Source: Epiperipatus broadwayi (taxonomy: Eukaryota; Onychophora; Udeonychophora; Euonychophora; Peripatidae). From it: 64,000 nucleotides of DNA. Positions 24,156-35,440 of this stretch are shown piece after piece. Where the stretch lies: assembly GCA_028023455.1 (NCBI GenBank), contig JAQFVV010006335.1, forward strand, positions 1,418,412-1,482,411, in the 5' to 3' direction. The stretch's first letter is position 1. The number at the start of each line of letters is the position of its first letter. The translations under genes were made by a program, and so were the position numbers. Under the pieces are notes generated by a model. It did not search any database and had not been told where the DNA came from. It saw only the letters and a program-made list of their open reading frames with translations.

Positions 24156-25066
24156 CGTATATAAATAAATACAGCCATTTCATTATATAAATGAATACAG
24201 ACATTGTAACTCCAAAAAAGAAAAACAAAGTGAAAACTACTTTAGAAATGACTTTCATGATAACAATATAAATTAATCTATGAAAGACAAATGCATCCAC
24301 ATATAGAACATGAAGGCCCATTTTTGAATTAATTTGATACGATCTGATGTTAACTATTAATTTCAGTAGAAAACTTTTCTCTCTGACATACTTTAACCCC
24401 ATGTTTAATTGCAGCTCTTGGTATTAGTATTCAGATTAACACATAAAAGTATAATATACAGTTTACAAATATTCAAGGTCTATTTATTTTACTTATAATA
24501 AAGTATTTAAAAATAATTATTCTATTACTGTCCTCTATCATTTATCCTTATTTGGAGAAAATTTAGCATATTCCATATAATGTACAAAAAATTACATATA
24601 GGAAAATAATTATGTTTTACCTGCATATTATCTTCTTTTTACCCTGCATAGTTTGAACCAGTGATAGAGTGTTGAACACTGGATTGTGACATCCCATGAA
24701 CGATTCTAGAACTCAAGCAATAAGGCCATTAGTCTTTTTTACCTTCTTTTTATGCATATAATTATAGTATAAATATAAAATGATAAATTATATGTAGAAA
24801 GAAATTTTAAAAAACTTTTGAAGTGCTATAATTTCTAGCTATTTTTTATATTATAATAAAATTCTTTTATTTCAAAATACCTATACTTAATTTTCAATTA
24901 GAGGGGTTTTGAGCACAGACTTTCACGCTCTATTCAGTCATTCACTCTATCTTTTACAAGTGATACACCTGACCACATGCATGTGAAAAAGATAGAGTTG
25001 GAGGTGGAAAAGATTGAAACCTGTCCATTAAATTTGAAAAATTGGTATCTTAATATAAATTAAGCA

Positions 25067-25097
<31 letters not shown>

Positions 25098-25104
25098 GGA
25101 GGAG
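24153..25104. other. AT-rich noncoding stretch
   Basis: No gene is supportable. A (TA)n tract at about 25072-25097 precedes the ribozyme relic. Around 24660-24700 a sequence with a GTGT/ACAC hairpin faintly resembles the 31285 ribozyme family. Confidence 0.45.
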
Positions 25105-25178
25105 AGAAGATGATCCAGACCAACTGATAAGTAGTGCTGGTTTAACATAAAATTAAAATACATGTATTGAAGATCCCT
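25105..25178 (+). ncRNA. Decayed hammerhead relic of the 31285 family
   Basis: Starting 8-10 bp after a TA tract, GATGATCCAGACCAACTGAT aligns with the stem I and core entry of the 31285 ribozyme. The core reads CTGATAA, stem II loop TGCTGG is kept, and the GAAA box has become AAAA. The cleavage region is not recognisable. Predicted inactive. Confidence 0.5.
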
Positions 25179-25429
25179 TATTTTTTTCATGTGCATGTGG
25201 TCATGTGTATCAACAATATAAAATGGAGTGGATGACTAAAGGGAGCTTGAAAATCTGGATTCAAATCCTCTCTATTTGCAACCAGCTTAAGTATATATAT
25301 ATATACTAGTATTTAAATATGTTTGCACTATTTTTTTTTAAATAATAAAGAAATGTAAAATTAGAACCCATTCTAAAATAACTTAATTATTCAAGTTCAA
25401 ACAGTAGCATTTTTCTCCATACAATAGTG
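25179..25429. other. Noncoding stretch with TA tract
   Basis: Nothing beyond a (TA)n at about 25291-25304 is recognised. Confidence 0.4.
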
Positions 25430-26760
25430 CTACCTAGTACAAGCCATAGTAATCAATATGTTCCAGAAGGTTAGTACATAAAACCCAATTTACTGCCTAC
25501 TGATCCAATCTTCTCAACCTAGTTTATAGCTTATGGCTTTCATCAGTGACAAACCTTGAATCCAAGATCACTGCATCTAGTAGTTTTGTATATAAAGCAA
25601 TTATACAGAAAACATCTTTTATATTTTGATTAACTGTAAAGTTTTAAGCCCAGACTGAAAATACAATAATATTTCAATATTAGCTAATTAGCCTATATAG
25701 TCATATAGATATGCACCCAGTTTATTAAGAATACATTTTAGTGTCTTTAAATTTTAATAATCATAGTCACAAAACATCCCTGGGCTAGGATTGGTATCAT
25801 GCCACTAAGGTATCACATTGCTACCATTTATTATGCTATCATTAGCTAATAAAACAATAAGACCTTTTTTCTACAGAGTGTCACTGAATGCAAGCAATAA
25901 CAATCAATGGATGATAGATAGGTTTGTGCTTCAATATCCCTATTTAGTGCCTATTCATCCAATATCTCCAGACTAGAATCAAGCATACAGCTATCACTAC
26001 TTAGTAATCTTGAATCTGCGAAAATCTTTGGATGTAATACATGTTTTATGTTTTTGTTAACTATAGAGCTATTAATTAATATAGAAAACAGTAATGTATT
26101 AATCCATTCAAATTCACTTTTATAGTCACATACATTTGAATGCAATTCAGTATTTATACTTTCTGATAACTTTAGTTTTTGTAATAACTATAGTCACTGA
26201 CATTTTTGGCTAATATTGGTATTAATCCACTAAAATAGCACTTTCCCACCATTAAACATTCTACTGGTTACTCATCTAATAATACTAGTCTAGGTTCTAG
26301 ATTAGAGTTTTCATGTATGACATGGAACTACTATATGAAGTTGCTACTGTTTTAACAGTTTGTGTAAGCTGAAAAAGTGATGTTCATGTAATGTGTAATG
26401 TTTTAGTGGCTTAATACCAAGTGAAGTCAAAGTATATTGTTGACTATAGTTATTAAAAAATAATGGAACAAAATTGATAGATATTGAACTGCATTCAGAT
26501 CTATATAACCATACAATTAATTTAGCTTATACTGGAAACATTATTATGTCTTTTTCAATGTTGTCTTATAACTTCATAGTTAATCAAAAAGATAAAAGGT
26601 TCTAGCCGGAGGGTTGCATTAGATCCAAATATCCAAAAATTCTAGGTACAGTATCTAGGGGACATTGCACAAATAGAAACTAAATAGGAATTTAGATGCA
26701 TAAAACTTTAACCGATCAATGATTACTGTCCTACACTAGATGGACCTACTGTATGCAGTT
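25430..26760. repeat. Diverged ~430-bp repeat, two direct plus one inverted copy
   Basis: Copy a (about 25430-25860) and copy b (about 25862-26290) share ordered blocks such as TTAACTRTARAG, ATAGTCAC, TTGGTAT and CCACTAA. Copy c (about 26380-26760) carries the same blocks reverse-complemented, for example TTTAGTGGCTTAATACCAAG against CTTGGTATTAAGCCACTAAA. In copy a the minus strand contains CTGATGAAAGC...GCTATAAAC (about 25515-25550), a loose hammerhead-like string. The copies are old and noncoding. Confidence 0.6.
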
Positions 26761-26945
26761 TTTACATATCAAGAGATTGCATAAGCATAGGAAATAGTGG
26801 TCATGTGATGATTTAAGTATAATTATTCATGTTTGTGTGCCACATTGATGAACACTTAGAGATTATGGAGATCATAAAAAAATAATTGTGAAGACACAGA
26901 ACATTATGATTCACTGATTATGGAGAATAGAAATGTTGCAATCAG

Positions 26946-26976
<31 letters not shown>

Positions 26977-26993
26977 ACCCTTACTTCTCTATG

Positions 26994-27042
<49 letters not shown>
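26946..27042. repeat. Two (TA)n tracts flanking a short shared segment
   Basis: TA tracts surround TTGTACCCTTACTTCTCTAT. The same TTGTACCCTTACTTCT follows a TA tract at 56325-56342, so this short block is a repeat end associated with TA tracts. Confidence 0.8.
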
Positions 27043-27048
<6 letters not shown>

Positions 27049-27574
27049 GACCCCAGTACAACTCCTTTATTACCTCTGTTGTAACAATTTCCTTGAACAT
27101 GTTGTAGGAAGAAACCATCAATTGGCTTTCCAAAATACAGATGTCAACCCTCCCTATAACAATATTTCCTGCTCATCAGAGGATGCAGCACCATAGAGAC
27201 TGGAAACACCTATAAATTTGTGTGTTTGATTTCCCAAACGGTGCCACTAGTGTTCCGTCTCACTACAACCTGACTTACCTAGCTCTAGTTATGCCAGACA
27301 TAGTTCAAAGGCTTGGAATTCTCATGAGCAAGTGCAATGAATAACAAGTGGTGCAAAAAAATGGAACTGAACAACTGAAATTAATTTTAAGTATCAACAG
27401 TTTTATTAACAATGATATTGATAAGTCCTTCCAATAAAGTTCATCCTTCATTTCAAATGAAGGCTTATTTTAATTTATCTTTGGTAAAGAATTCAAAGGG
27501 TCTTATAAAGTAAATGTCTACCATTACTGCATGAATATTTTTAACTATTTGGTCCATATCTGTATATCCTTTTT
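27043..27574. other. Noncoding stretch of higher G+C
   Basis: From 27043 to about 27360 the composition is less AT-rich than around it. On the minus strand CTGATGAGCAGGAAA occurs near 27172-27186, but stem II would be too short for a hammerhead. No gene is supportable. Confidence 0.4.
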
Positions 27575-28016
27575 AGGTAGGTAAATAGGTAAGATGAGCA
27601 ATTCCAGATTTGTGAAGCTTCTATAATTTAGTCAGGTATAGATGTGTATTTATACACATAAGTCTCATTATTTTACTCATACACAACCAATATGCATGTA
27701 AGCCTATGCATGTAAGCATTTGTAATTTATATAGTACTTCATTATTTTTAAATTTATCACAGGTAGGTAAACAGGTAATATAAACTATTCTGGGTTTGTG
27801 GACTATTCATAATCCAGTCAAGTATAAATGTGCATTTATACACATAAGTTTCATTCTTTTATTCATACACAATCAATATGCATATAAGCATTTGTAATTC
27901 ATATAGTACTTCATTATTTTTAAATTTATCGCAAGTAGGTAAACAGGTAATATAAGCAATTCTGGATTTGTGGACTAATCATAATCCAGTCAAGTATAAA
28001 TGTGCATTTATAATTT
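27575..28016. repeat. ~180-bp tandem repeat, about 2.5 copies
   Basis: Units start at 27575, 27761 and 27933 at A(G/A)GTAGGTAAAYAGGTAA. Shared blocks include TCCAGTCAAGTATAAATGTG and CATATAGTACTTCATTATTT. The third copy is cut at about 28016; fainter relatives may continue to 28400. Confidence 0.85.
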
Positions 28017-29315
28017 TTATTTACTTATTCTAATATATAGCATAAATATTTGTTATTTGGTCTGCCATAGACGTATATTTGTACATATAAGTTGATCAGC
28101 AGTTTCATTTATAATTTAGTTAGTTATAGTTAAATGTAATATTTCAGCATTTCTAATTCTTCAAGGTATACTTATTTATGTATCAGTAATATAAATAGTT
28201 ATAAGTATTCATTTTTATTTTATTTTAATTCAGATGTATCTGCATATAAGAAGTTAATCATTTATGATTTACCTTATTAAAATGCATTTTGATTATAGAC
28301 ATTTAAGACATTTACATATTTATGATTTATCACCAATAAAATGTATTTTCACATAGTTATAATTATTCATAATTTATTTTAAGAAAGATGTTTTTTTTTT
28401 ATATATATATAAACACATATAAGTATTGAATATTTCATAAAATTGTTACCTTCATTTTATCCAGTTTGTTACAATCACTTCAGGTTACTACTGCATTTCA
28501 AAGAGGTCAGTTTATTTGAGTTGAATGGCATTATTTACTTCCCATGATGTTCACTCAGAAAGTCTTGGAGATTCATGTCTATGGACAAAGAGAGGAAGTT
28601 ATTATGATTAGCCTTCCATTTTTATGATTTTCTTATTAATACTTTTTTTCACCATTAGTAGTGTGGCTGTAAATATTATATTCCAAGGTGACTAAAAACA
28701 ATTGTCAACTAAACAGTTAAGCAACATTTAGATAAAAAAATTTAAATTTTTAACTCTCACTGTTCTCACTTTTTTTTTACTTTTTACTCTCTTTAAAATC
28801 TTCTTTCTGTTGGAACATCAAACTCAACTATGTATACCCTGTTCTCTGTATTGATTCAGCAGCACTCCCACTGTATCTGATTTGATACACAGCTTTCATT
28901 TAAGCCTGAGTGCTTTTCTCTTCTGAAAGATTGGACCACTACTTTTAGCAGAACAGATAAGGAATCATGAGGATTAAGCCATGTTTTTCAATTTGAGAAC
29001 TTTGACTGAAGCAAATATTATATTTTGTACAACAACATTGTTTCAAAAATTAAAATGTAATATTTTAATAAATGCCAGCTTTAAATAAATACTTAGAGAT
29101 GTATTTATATCATAATTTAAAATTATAAAATCAGTTATGAAGGTTTTTTCCCCCTCAATTATAGAAAGTAATGATTTTCTTTTAACTTTAAACTTTTTGC
29201 TTTCTTTTTTAAAAAAAAAAATAGTATCAACTTTTTTCATATACATCTGCCTTTTTTTAGGTGGGCGGGTAAAATAAATCTTAGAATACACCCGTAAAAC
29301 AGAGTTTCTGTTTCA

Positions 29316-29320
<5 letters not shown>
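28017..29320. other. AT-rich noncoding stretch
   Basis: The first ~400 bp may be very old copies of the preceding tandem unit. I see no supportable gene; a (TA)n tract ends it at about 29317-29342. Confidence 0.45.
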
Positions 29321-29342
<22 letters not shown>

Positions 29343-29346
<4 letters not shown>

Positions 29347-29932
29347 TATTTCATGTTTAAAGAGGTTTATTTAAACTTCACGGTATCAATATTTCATACT
29401 CTGTAGTCAAGTTGCAAGCTTTAAGTGTCCATATATATTCAATGGACCATTAGTAAGAATGAATTTCCATTCTTGCAATTAAAAGGTGTGAAGATTGCCT
29501 TGACAGCAGTGAGAAATATTGATTACTATATTTTACTGTGAATGTTTAGGTGATTACTGATTGGAATTTAATTACATCATTATCCCAGATTAGCTTTAGG
29601 CACTATTTCACTTATTATTTCTAAATAATACACGGGCAATTTAAAAGTATTGCAGTTTGTAATGTAAATTGACTATTTATTAGTCTGCATTACAGTGACA
29701 TGTTTATTTCATAATTAAAGAGGTTTATTTAAACTTCATTGTATCAATATTTTATACTCTGTAGTCAAGTTGCAAGCTTTAAGTGTCCATATATATTCAA
29801 TGGACCATTAGTAAGAATGGATTTCCATTCTTGCTATTAAAGGGTATGAAGGTTGCGTTGACAGCAATGAAAAATATTGTTTACTATATTTTATTGTGAA
29901 TGTTTAGGTGGTTACTGGTTGGAATTTAATTA
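29343..29932 (+). repeat. 358-bp tandem repeat, 1.65 copies, TA-flanked
   Basis: A unit starting TGTTTATTTCAT at 29343 recurs at 29701 (period 358) and stops at about 29932. The copies share long nearly identical runs such as GTAGTCAAGTTGCAAGCTTT. TA tracts lie on both sides (about 29317-29342 and 29931-29952), the same layout as the ribozyme array at 54946-56309, but I find no hammerhead core on either strand. Diverged relatives lie at 32300-32880 (reverse) and 33285-33390 (forward). Confidence 0.9.
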
Positions 29933-29952
29933 TATATATATATATATATATA

Positions 29953-30765
29953 ACTTACGAATTGAAATTTATGAATAAAAGCAAATAATATATATTTTAG
30001 TAAATTCAATAATACTAATTTGCTTTTAAAAATGATAAAATAAAAATTCATTCCTGGAAGACAACTGAAAATAGATTTTTATAAAATTATATAGTAATTA
30101 TTTTTTTATAAAAAATAACACACAAACCAAACTTTTAATATAGCTTCAGTTCCACATGGAATATTATACAAGTGCAATTATTTTTTTTCTAAAAAAAAAA
30201 AAAAAACTATAAAAGAATATATAAACTTTTAACAATCACTAATCAGAAAAGTACTAGATAATAGGAAGTTAAACTACACTCCAAAAATATAAGTAATTAG
30301 AATCGTATTCTTCTATAAGTAGTATTAATTTCATTCACAAGAAAAGATTAAATTTTATTTTAAAATTTAAATAATATCCTACTGAGAAATGCTTTTGACC
30401 TGGGTGGTCATAATCCTAGCGCTCAAACTTATCATCTAAATATCTATTATTAGAAGAAAACATGACATTAATTCTCAGTGGATAATATGTAAATTTATAA
30501 TTTTATTTTCATAACAACACTATATAAGTTTAATCAACAAGTTTAAGCGCTGTAAACATGACCCCTCAGATAAAAAAAAAAAACTTTCTCAGTGAGCTAT
30601 TAGTTAAATTGTGAAATAAAATTTTATCTTTTCTTGGGAATGGAATTCACATTACTTATAAAATTACATAGCTAAAGAAAAAAAACAAATTTGATAAAGT
30701 CAGAATCAAATTAAGCTATCATAAAAAGTCAATTATAAAAGGAGTGTAACAGCTAAACACTTATT
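29953..30765. other. AT-rich noncoding stretch
   Basis: No gene. A diverged inverted pair is visible: about 30380-30435 (CCTGGGTGGTCATAATCCTA and GCGCTCAAACTT) against about 30537-30600 read in reverse. Confidence 0.45.
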
Positions 30766-30951
30766 AATAATTTTTATTAGTCATTTATTAGTGTAGAAAT
30801 TATCCATTTAATGAATAATATTTCTAAACTATAATTTTCACCACACCATTCTCATGCAGAATATGGACTGGTTTGTATTCACTTTCACCACATTTGAAGG
30901 GATGTAATCTTAAGCATATGACCAAAGACATATGAAGAAGTTGTATGCTTT

Positions 30952-31008
30952 CGAAGATACTAATTTCATATTGAACCAGTAGTCATTAGTTGACCCAGAT
31001 CACTATTT
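30952..31008 (-). ncRNA. Hammerhead relic, inverted partner of 31285
   Basis: The minus strand reads GATCTGGGTCAACTAATGAC, then ACTGGTT, CAATATGAAATTAGTATC. The GAAA box and an ATC triplet are kept, and stem III (ATT...AGTAT) is plausible. The core is CTAATGA, losing the essential G of CTGATGA, and stem II has mismatches. Predicted inactive. Confidence 0.55.
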
Positions 31009-31284
31009 TAGACATATCTTTATCATTGTTCAGCATTTACCGATAAGGATTTACTACAGTTTGATACCTGTCAAACTTACTGCCCCCACAACTTTTACAC
31101 AAAATATCTTGCTGGAAGTATATTAATATTTTTTATTAATCATTTATTATACTACAAATTACCCATTTCATAAATAACATTTTTGTAGTATAATTTTTAC
31201 CACACCACACTCACACAAAGTAGGAACTGGCTTTTATCTAATTTTAACACTTTGTCAAAAATGTGGAAGATATGTGTAAGCAAG

Positions 31285-31345
31285 TATGATCTGGGCCAAC
31301 TGATGAGTGCTGGTTCAGCATGAAATGTGCATCTTGAGAATCATA
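31285..31345 (+). ncRNA. Type I hammerhead ribozyme, intact-looking core
   Basis: The core CTGATGA is at 31300-31306. Stem II is GTGCT with AGCAT (31307-31321, loop GGTTC). GAAA is at 31322-31325. Stem III pairs ATG with CAT around TG, and the cleavage triplet ATC ends at 31333. Stem I has an inner TTG/CAA part, an internal loop, and an outer TATGAT/ATCATA part (31285-31290 with 31340-31345). The ends open in stem I, so it is type I, the class found in PLEs and animal retrozymes. It would self-cleave between 31333 and 31334. It belongs to a dispersed family in this window. The internal loops could provide the tertiary contact needed for fast cleavage, but that is inferred. Confidence 0.75.
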
Positions 31346-31420
31346 GTCTGTTTTATGTGATTATAGTCATATGTTTATGATTACACCCCTTAACAATGTG
31401 ATCAAAACGGATAGAAATCA

Positions 31421-32299
31421 GTTTTTACTAATGTGAGAATGTTAGATTAAAAATTATACTATAAAAATATTATTAATTAAAAGCAAATGACATCCTTTTA
31501 ATTCTATTTATTTGTTGAATAAATTATAATTATTTATTTAAATAAATGTGGAATTTATCTAGAAATGTATTGTAGGAATCATTTTCCTGTTTTTTAAACA
31601 AACAAAAAAATATTTTATTAGGCAAAAAATGTTTTGTAAACTAGGAAAGATGATTTGCAATTCAATTAGATTTTATAAAGCACATCATAAAAGACCAGAC
31701 AAATACAATGGTGTATAAATTACAAAATGTATATTTTATAAATGCATACCAAAGGCTTACAAATATATAAAGAGGAAAACAGAAAATAAACTATTTACTT
31801 ATAATAGGTTAAGAGGAAATACCAGGCATTTTGTAGAATCAACAATGTCTGGTAAGGCAAATGGCATGTCTACGCTTTTAATTTTTGAAATTTTATTATA
31901 AAATAGTGACTTTAATTTTATAGATATAGGGTTGAAGCAAAAATGGTATCTTAGGAGCTGAAAGATTGAAATTGAAAGGAAAATATATCTTTTCAAGCTA
32001 TCAATAATTGTAGAAACAGAAAAAGTGCATAATTTAGTAATGACTCAACAATATTTTTATAGATAAAAAGAATAGAACATTGGATCAGAATATGATGTAT
32101 TGTTTCCTCAGGCTTATGATGAAGTGAGCAAAGTGGCTCACTGTTAGCATGCACCACTCTCCATAATGAAAAATAACTAGTAGATAGAACTTCAAAATTG
32201 ATTTGATAAGAAAATCATATATTTTGGTTCAGATAAAAAGTGATCATTGATTAGTAAGATGTTAGATACATGTTAATGCAAAATTAGAGAAACAAAAGT
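31421..32299. other. AT-rich noncoding stretch
   Basis: No gene or repeat is supportable here. Confidence 0.45.
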
Positions 32300-32880
32300 T
32301 ATTAAAAAACAATATTTACCAATGCTTATCTTGACACCAACTGTAAATTAATAATAAAAAAAACTATTCACTTTATATCAGATGACTACAACCAAAGCCT
32401 GTTCCCATAATAAACCTACAATCTGTTATCAAGGCAATCTTAATAACTAAAGATGGAGTCCAACATTTTTTACTACAGCCTAAGACCTTAATATAGATTA
32501 TAAAGCTGACATTTTGACTGTAACACAGATAGATTTTTGGATTCTTAAAAATTTAAATAAACCCTATTAAACAGGCAACCTTCAGTGCTATTTTTATTAT
32601 ATATATATATATATAATAAACCCTATTTTGCACAAAGTTATGTGATTTAAAAATGGAAATCACACAATAACAGCCAAAACCTAAACAAACCATGGGTCTA
32701 TTATCTGTTGTCAAGACAACCTCTAGAAGTAAAACTTTAATTCTTCCCCCTTTCATTCTTTTTTTAAGATCTTAATACAGACAATAAAAATGAGGTTGGA
32801 ACTGTAAGATATTGCTATTTTTATATTTTTAAATGTTTAAATAAATCCTATTTAATGAACAAATTTAACCTAATTTGAAG
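32300..32880 (-). repeat. Two reverse copies related to the 358-bp unit
   Basis: Segments at about 32419-32580 and 32707-32870 share CTGTT(A/G)TCAAG(G/A)CAA, (G)ATCTTAATA and TTTAAATAAA(C/T)CCTATT. Their reverse complement matches the 29343 unit (GATTGCCTTGACAGCAG, AGAGGTTTATTTAAAC). A TA tract at about 32597-32615 separates them. Confidence 0.55.
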
Positions 32881-33284
32881 TAGACTAGAAAATAATCATT
32901 TATAAACTTTTCAAACCTCATTGTTATTTATTATTATTTAGTTAATGAATCTGATTTACTATATAGTTTATAAATATACAATAACAGCCAAACTAAATAA
33001 TACATTATGTTTGTAGAATACTATCTAAAAATTTCTACATTCAGCAATTTCAAATCTAATTGGTGGTATTTTCTTTTTGCTGATATTCTGTGGGGTTGCT
33101 AGAGAAGTCTTTGATTTTCAGTGGGATTTGTTCAACTGCTTAAAAACTTTTAACATTTCCATTATAAATATATAAGCTGAGCATGAAAACAACCTTTATT
33201 AAATTCACTATAAAGCAAAACATTAGGTAGCAGATTTACATGCACACACACACATATATATATAATTGAAATTATAAATTTAAT

Positions 33285-33490
33285 AGTTTAAAGAAGTTTA
33301 TTTAAATTCTTTGTGTCAATAAATTCTCTAAGGAATCCTACATTTATTGTTAAAAGGAGGTTGCTTTGGCAACAGTTTGGATGTGTCATAGCAATCAGCT
33401 GGGAAGCGAACCCGTTAAATTTATTATTTCTATTATAATTACAATTTTGTTTTTAATTAATGGACATTTTATTTATTTTACTTATATATA
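33285..33490 (+). repeat. Chimeric repeat: 358-unit, tRNA-like end, PLE tail
   Basis: Three pieces are joined. About 33285-33385 resembles the 358-bp unit (TTAAAGAAGTTTATTTAAAT). 33391-33420 (GTGTCATAGCAATCAGCTGG, then GAAGCGAACC) is the acceptor/box B end of the tRNA-like repeat. From 33411 to 33490 (CCGTTAAATTTATTATTTCT and on) the sequence follows the PLE 3' tail at 21738-21800 closely. Confidence 0.7.
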
Positions 33491-33615
33491 ATCAAAATAT
33501 TTTAGAAAAAATACTAAAAAATTCCATATGCCTACATAAAATACAATTAAAATCTTTGTATTTTATATAGGCATATGAAATTTTTTAGTACTTATTCTAG
33601 AATATTTTGATTATA
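33485..33615. repeat. Near-perfect 58-bp hairpin
   Basis: Arms 33485-33544 and 33558-33615 are almost exact reverse complements (for example CATATGCCTA against TAGGCATATG, and ATATAATCAAAATATT at the ends), with a 13-nt loop. It directly follows the PLE-tail fragment. A palindromic MITE-like insertion or a small-RNA precursor are both possible; nothing in the sequence decides. Confidence 0.9.
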
Positions 33616-34559
33616 TGTACCATTTATTTGTATATGGTATAAATGTATTGGCATTTGGTAAAAGCTAAAAAAAGTAAATTTGGATTTTTTTTTTATTAGT
33701 ATAATTTTTTTAAAAAAACGTACAGTGAAAGTTAAAATTATCTTTCGTATTTTTTTTATGTAATTAAAAATAAAAGTAAAATTGGAGAGAACAAAAGACG
33801 CACTAATCTATATAATCTAAAATAAAAATATTTTAGCTAATTAAAGATGACTGAAAGATTTGCTAAAAATAGAGAACTTTGTAATTGAAAAATGAGTAAA
33901 GACTACAAGATTATTAACCAAAAATGCCATGATAATAACATGTGCAGAAGTCTGAAAACTGGACCTCTAGTATAAAAAGGAGGGGGTCAGTTTTATCAAT
34001 GTCTTGTTTCATTTGTTTCTCTATAGTTAGTCCTGGATAACAAGAATATATTCAGGATCATCCTACACAGAAATAATTCTGCATATCAGAGTGAACCGGA
34101 GCTTCTGCGGACATCGTGCCTGAAGATGGACACCAGAGAAGCTTTCATACTAGTAGAATAGACCACAAAATCAACTTATAACCAATGGCCAAGCTCATTC
34201 TAATCCAAAAAATTATGCATAGTAATCTACAACCTTCTCACTAAACTTACCAGTAAGCTATGACTCATTATTATTCCTGATTGTGACAAAACTAAGCGTT
34301 TGCAAATAATTATTTTTCGTACTCAAGAGACTCTTATTTAACCAAGAACTTTAATTAATTGTTTAACTGTAATATTTTTTTAATGGAATCATATCTGAAT
34401 TAGTGTGTGTTCTCTCCAATTTATTTAATTAGCAATTTAACATTAAATATTTTAATTTGTTAGAATAAAAAGAAAATATGTCTAATACCAACATTTTTCA
34501 TTTGTACACTATTAATAATAGACATTAATTATTATTAAATTTATTAATATTAGTATATG
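33616..34559. other. AT-rich noncoding stretch
   Basis: No supportable gene. Around 34075-34150 the G+C content rises, with AGCTTCTGC and GAGAAGCTTTC forming an inverted pair around GCCTGAAGATGGACACC; it resembles terminal sequence of a mobile element but fits no class I can name. Confidence 0.4.
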
Positions 34560-34870
34560 CACAATTAGCTTGAAAAGCTGATATTTGAATGTAATACAAT
34601 TGTAAACATACACTATATAAAATAAATGCTTATTTACATATGATTAAGTTTCAATTAGAGTGATGTTTAGTAAATTCTAGACAATTTCACCGATGTCATT
34701 CATTCAGACATCGTATATAGTAATTTAAAGTGAGTGCTCCATCCTCACACATTCCTTGCCAGTACTTCAGATTTGCTCATATATAAGCATTTGAGTCGTA
34801 GGAATAGGAGGATTCATTTTATTCCTGCATAAATACTATATCTTGTATTGGAGAGAAAGTATTCATTTAT
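34560..34870. repeat. Diverged copy of the 40503-41210 foldback family
   Basis: ATTCATTCAGACATCGTATA, TAATTTAAAG, ATATAAGCATTTGAG, GGATTCATTTTATT and AAGTATTCATTTA occur in the same order as at 40913-41090. CACTATATAAAATAAATG near 34610 matches 41160. Confidence 0.6.
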
Positions 34871-35440
34871 TATTATTAACACTCACAAAAGCATATGCAC
34901 AATTAGCAGGAAAGGCTGATATTTGAATGTAATATTAGTTTAGTGATGTTTAAAAATATAATTTACCTTTGCCAATATGTTTAATAAGTTCCAGGAATAA
35001 TAATATTTAGGAAATAATTCTAATTCGTGGTAAAATATAATTACCGATTATTTAAAAAAAAAAAATTTCTTTTTAATTTACGAGTTACGATATGTTTGAT
35101 GCAGAATCAGTGAGTCTAATCGAGTCTGGTGCCCTCATTTATAAATTGAAAACTGATTCAGCTCACAGTTTTAATCGTAACAATTCTAGGCTGAGTTGAT
35201 CAGGAAATAAAGTTATGTTTTTTTAGAAATAGAAATACAATTTTCTTCTTTTTGGCAAAACTTTATCAACTCGTGCATTTTATATGTGTAACAGAGACCT
35301 AGGCAGACGGAAAATGTTACAATATATATATTGGTACTTTGACATTGGTAACACTAATATAAAGTGCTAAAAACAAAATTTATATATATATATATATATT
35401 AGTTAATAGAATTAATTGAAGAGTATACTTTTGATGACTT
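34871..35440. other. AT-rich noncoding stretch
   Basis: No gene. It contains a partial second GCATATGCACAATTAGC block (34890) that repeats sequence at 34555, and a TA tract at about 35381-35399. Confidence 0.45.

Larger units (their letters stand above)
30766..31420. repeat. Ribozyme-bearing composite repeat
   Basis: Two ~110-bp segments in direct orientation (about 30766-30875 and 31128-31235) share TTTATTA(G/A)TCATTTATTA and CACCACACCA. The segments after them are inverted with respect to each other: about 30885-31015 reads on the minus strand like 31280-31420 on the plus strand. Each of these inverted parts carries a hammerhead (30952-31008 minus, decayed; 31285-31345 plus, well formed). 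Confidence 0.7.

Noticed and set aside
24016-24402. 128-codon minus frame with Tyr, His and Leu runs
   Set aside because: It is a translation of the trinucleotide microsatellite.
24660-24705. Hairpin GTGTTGAACAC as a member of the 31285 ribozyme family
   Set aside because: The core reads GTGATAGA and GAAA is absent; similarity could be chance.
27165-27190. CTGATGAGCAGGAAA on the minus strand as a hammerhead
   Set aside because: Only four bases separate CTGATGA from GAAA, so no stem II can form.
34075-34150. GCCTGAAGATGGACACCAGAGAAGC as a hammerhead
   Set aside because: CTGAAGA and a TGG/CCA stem are present, but GAAA is replaced by GAGAAG and no cleavage triplet with stem I is visible.
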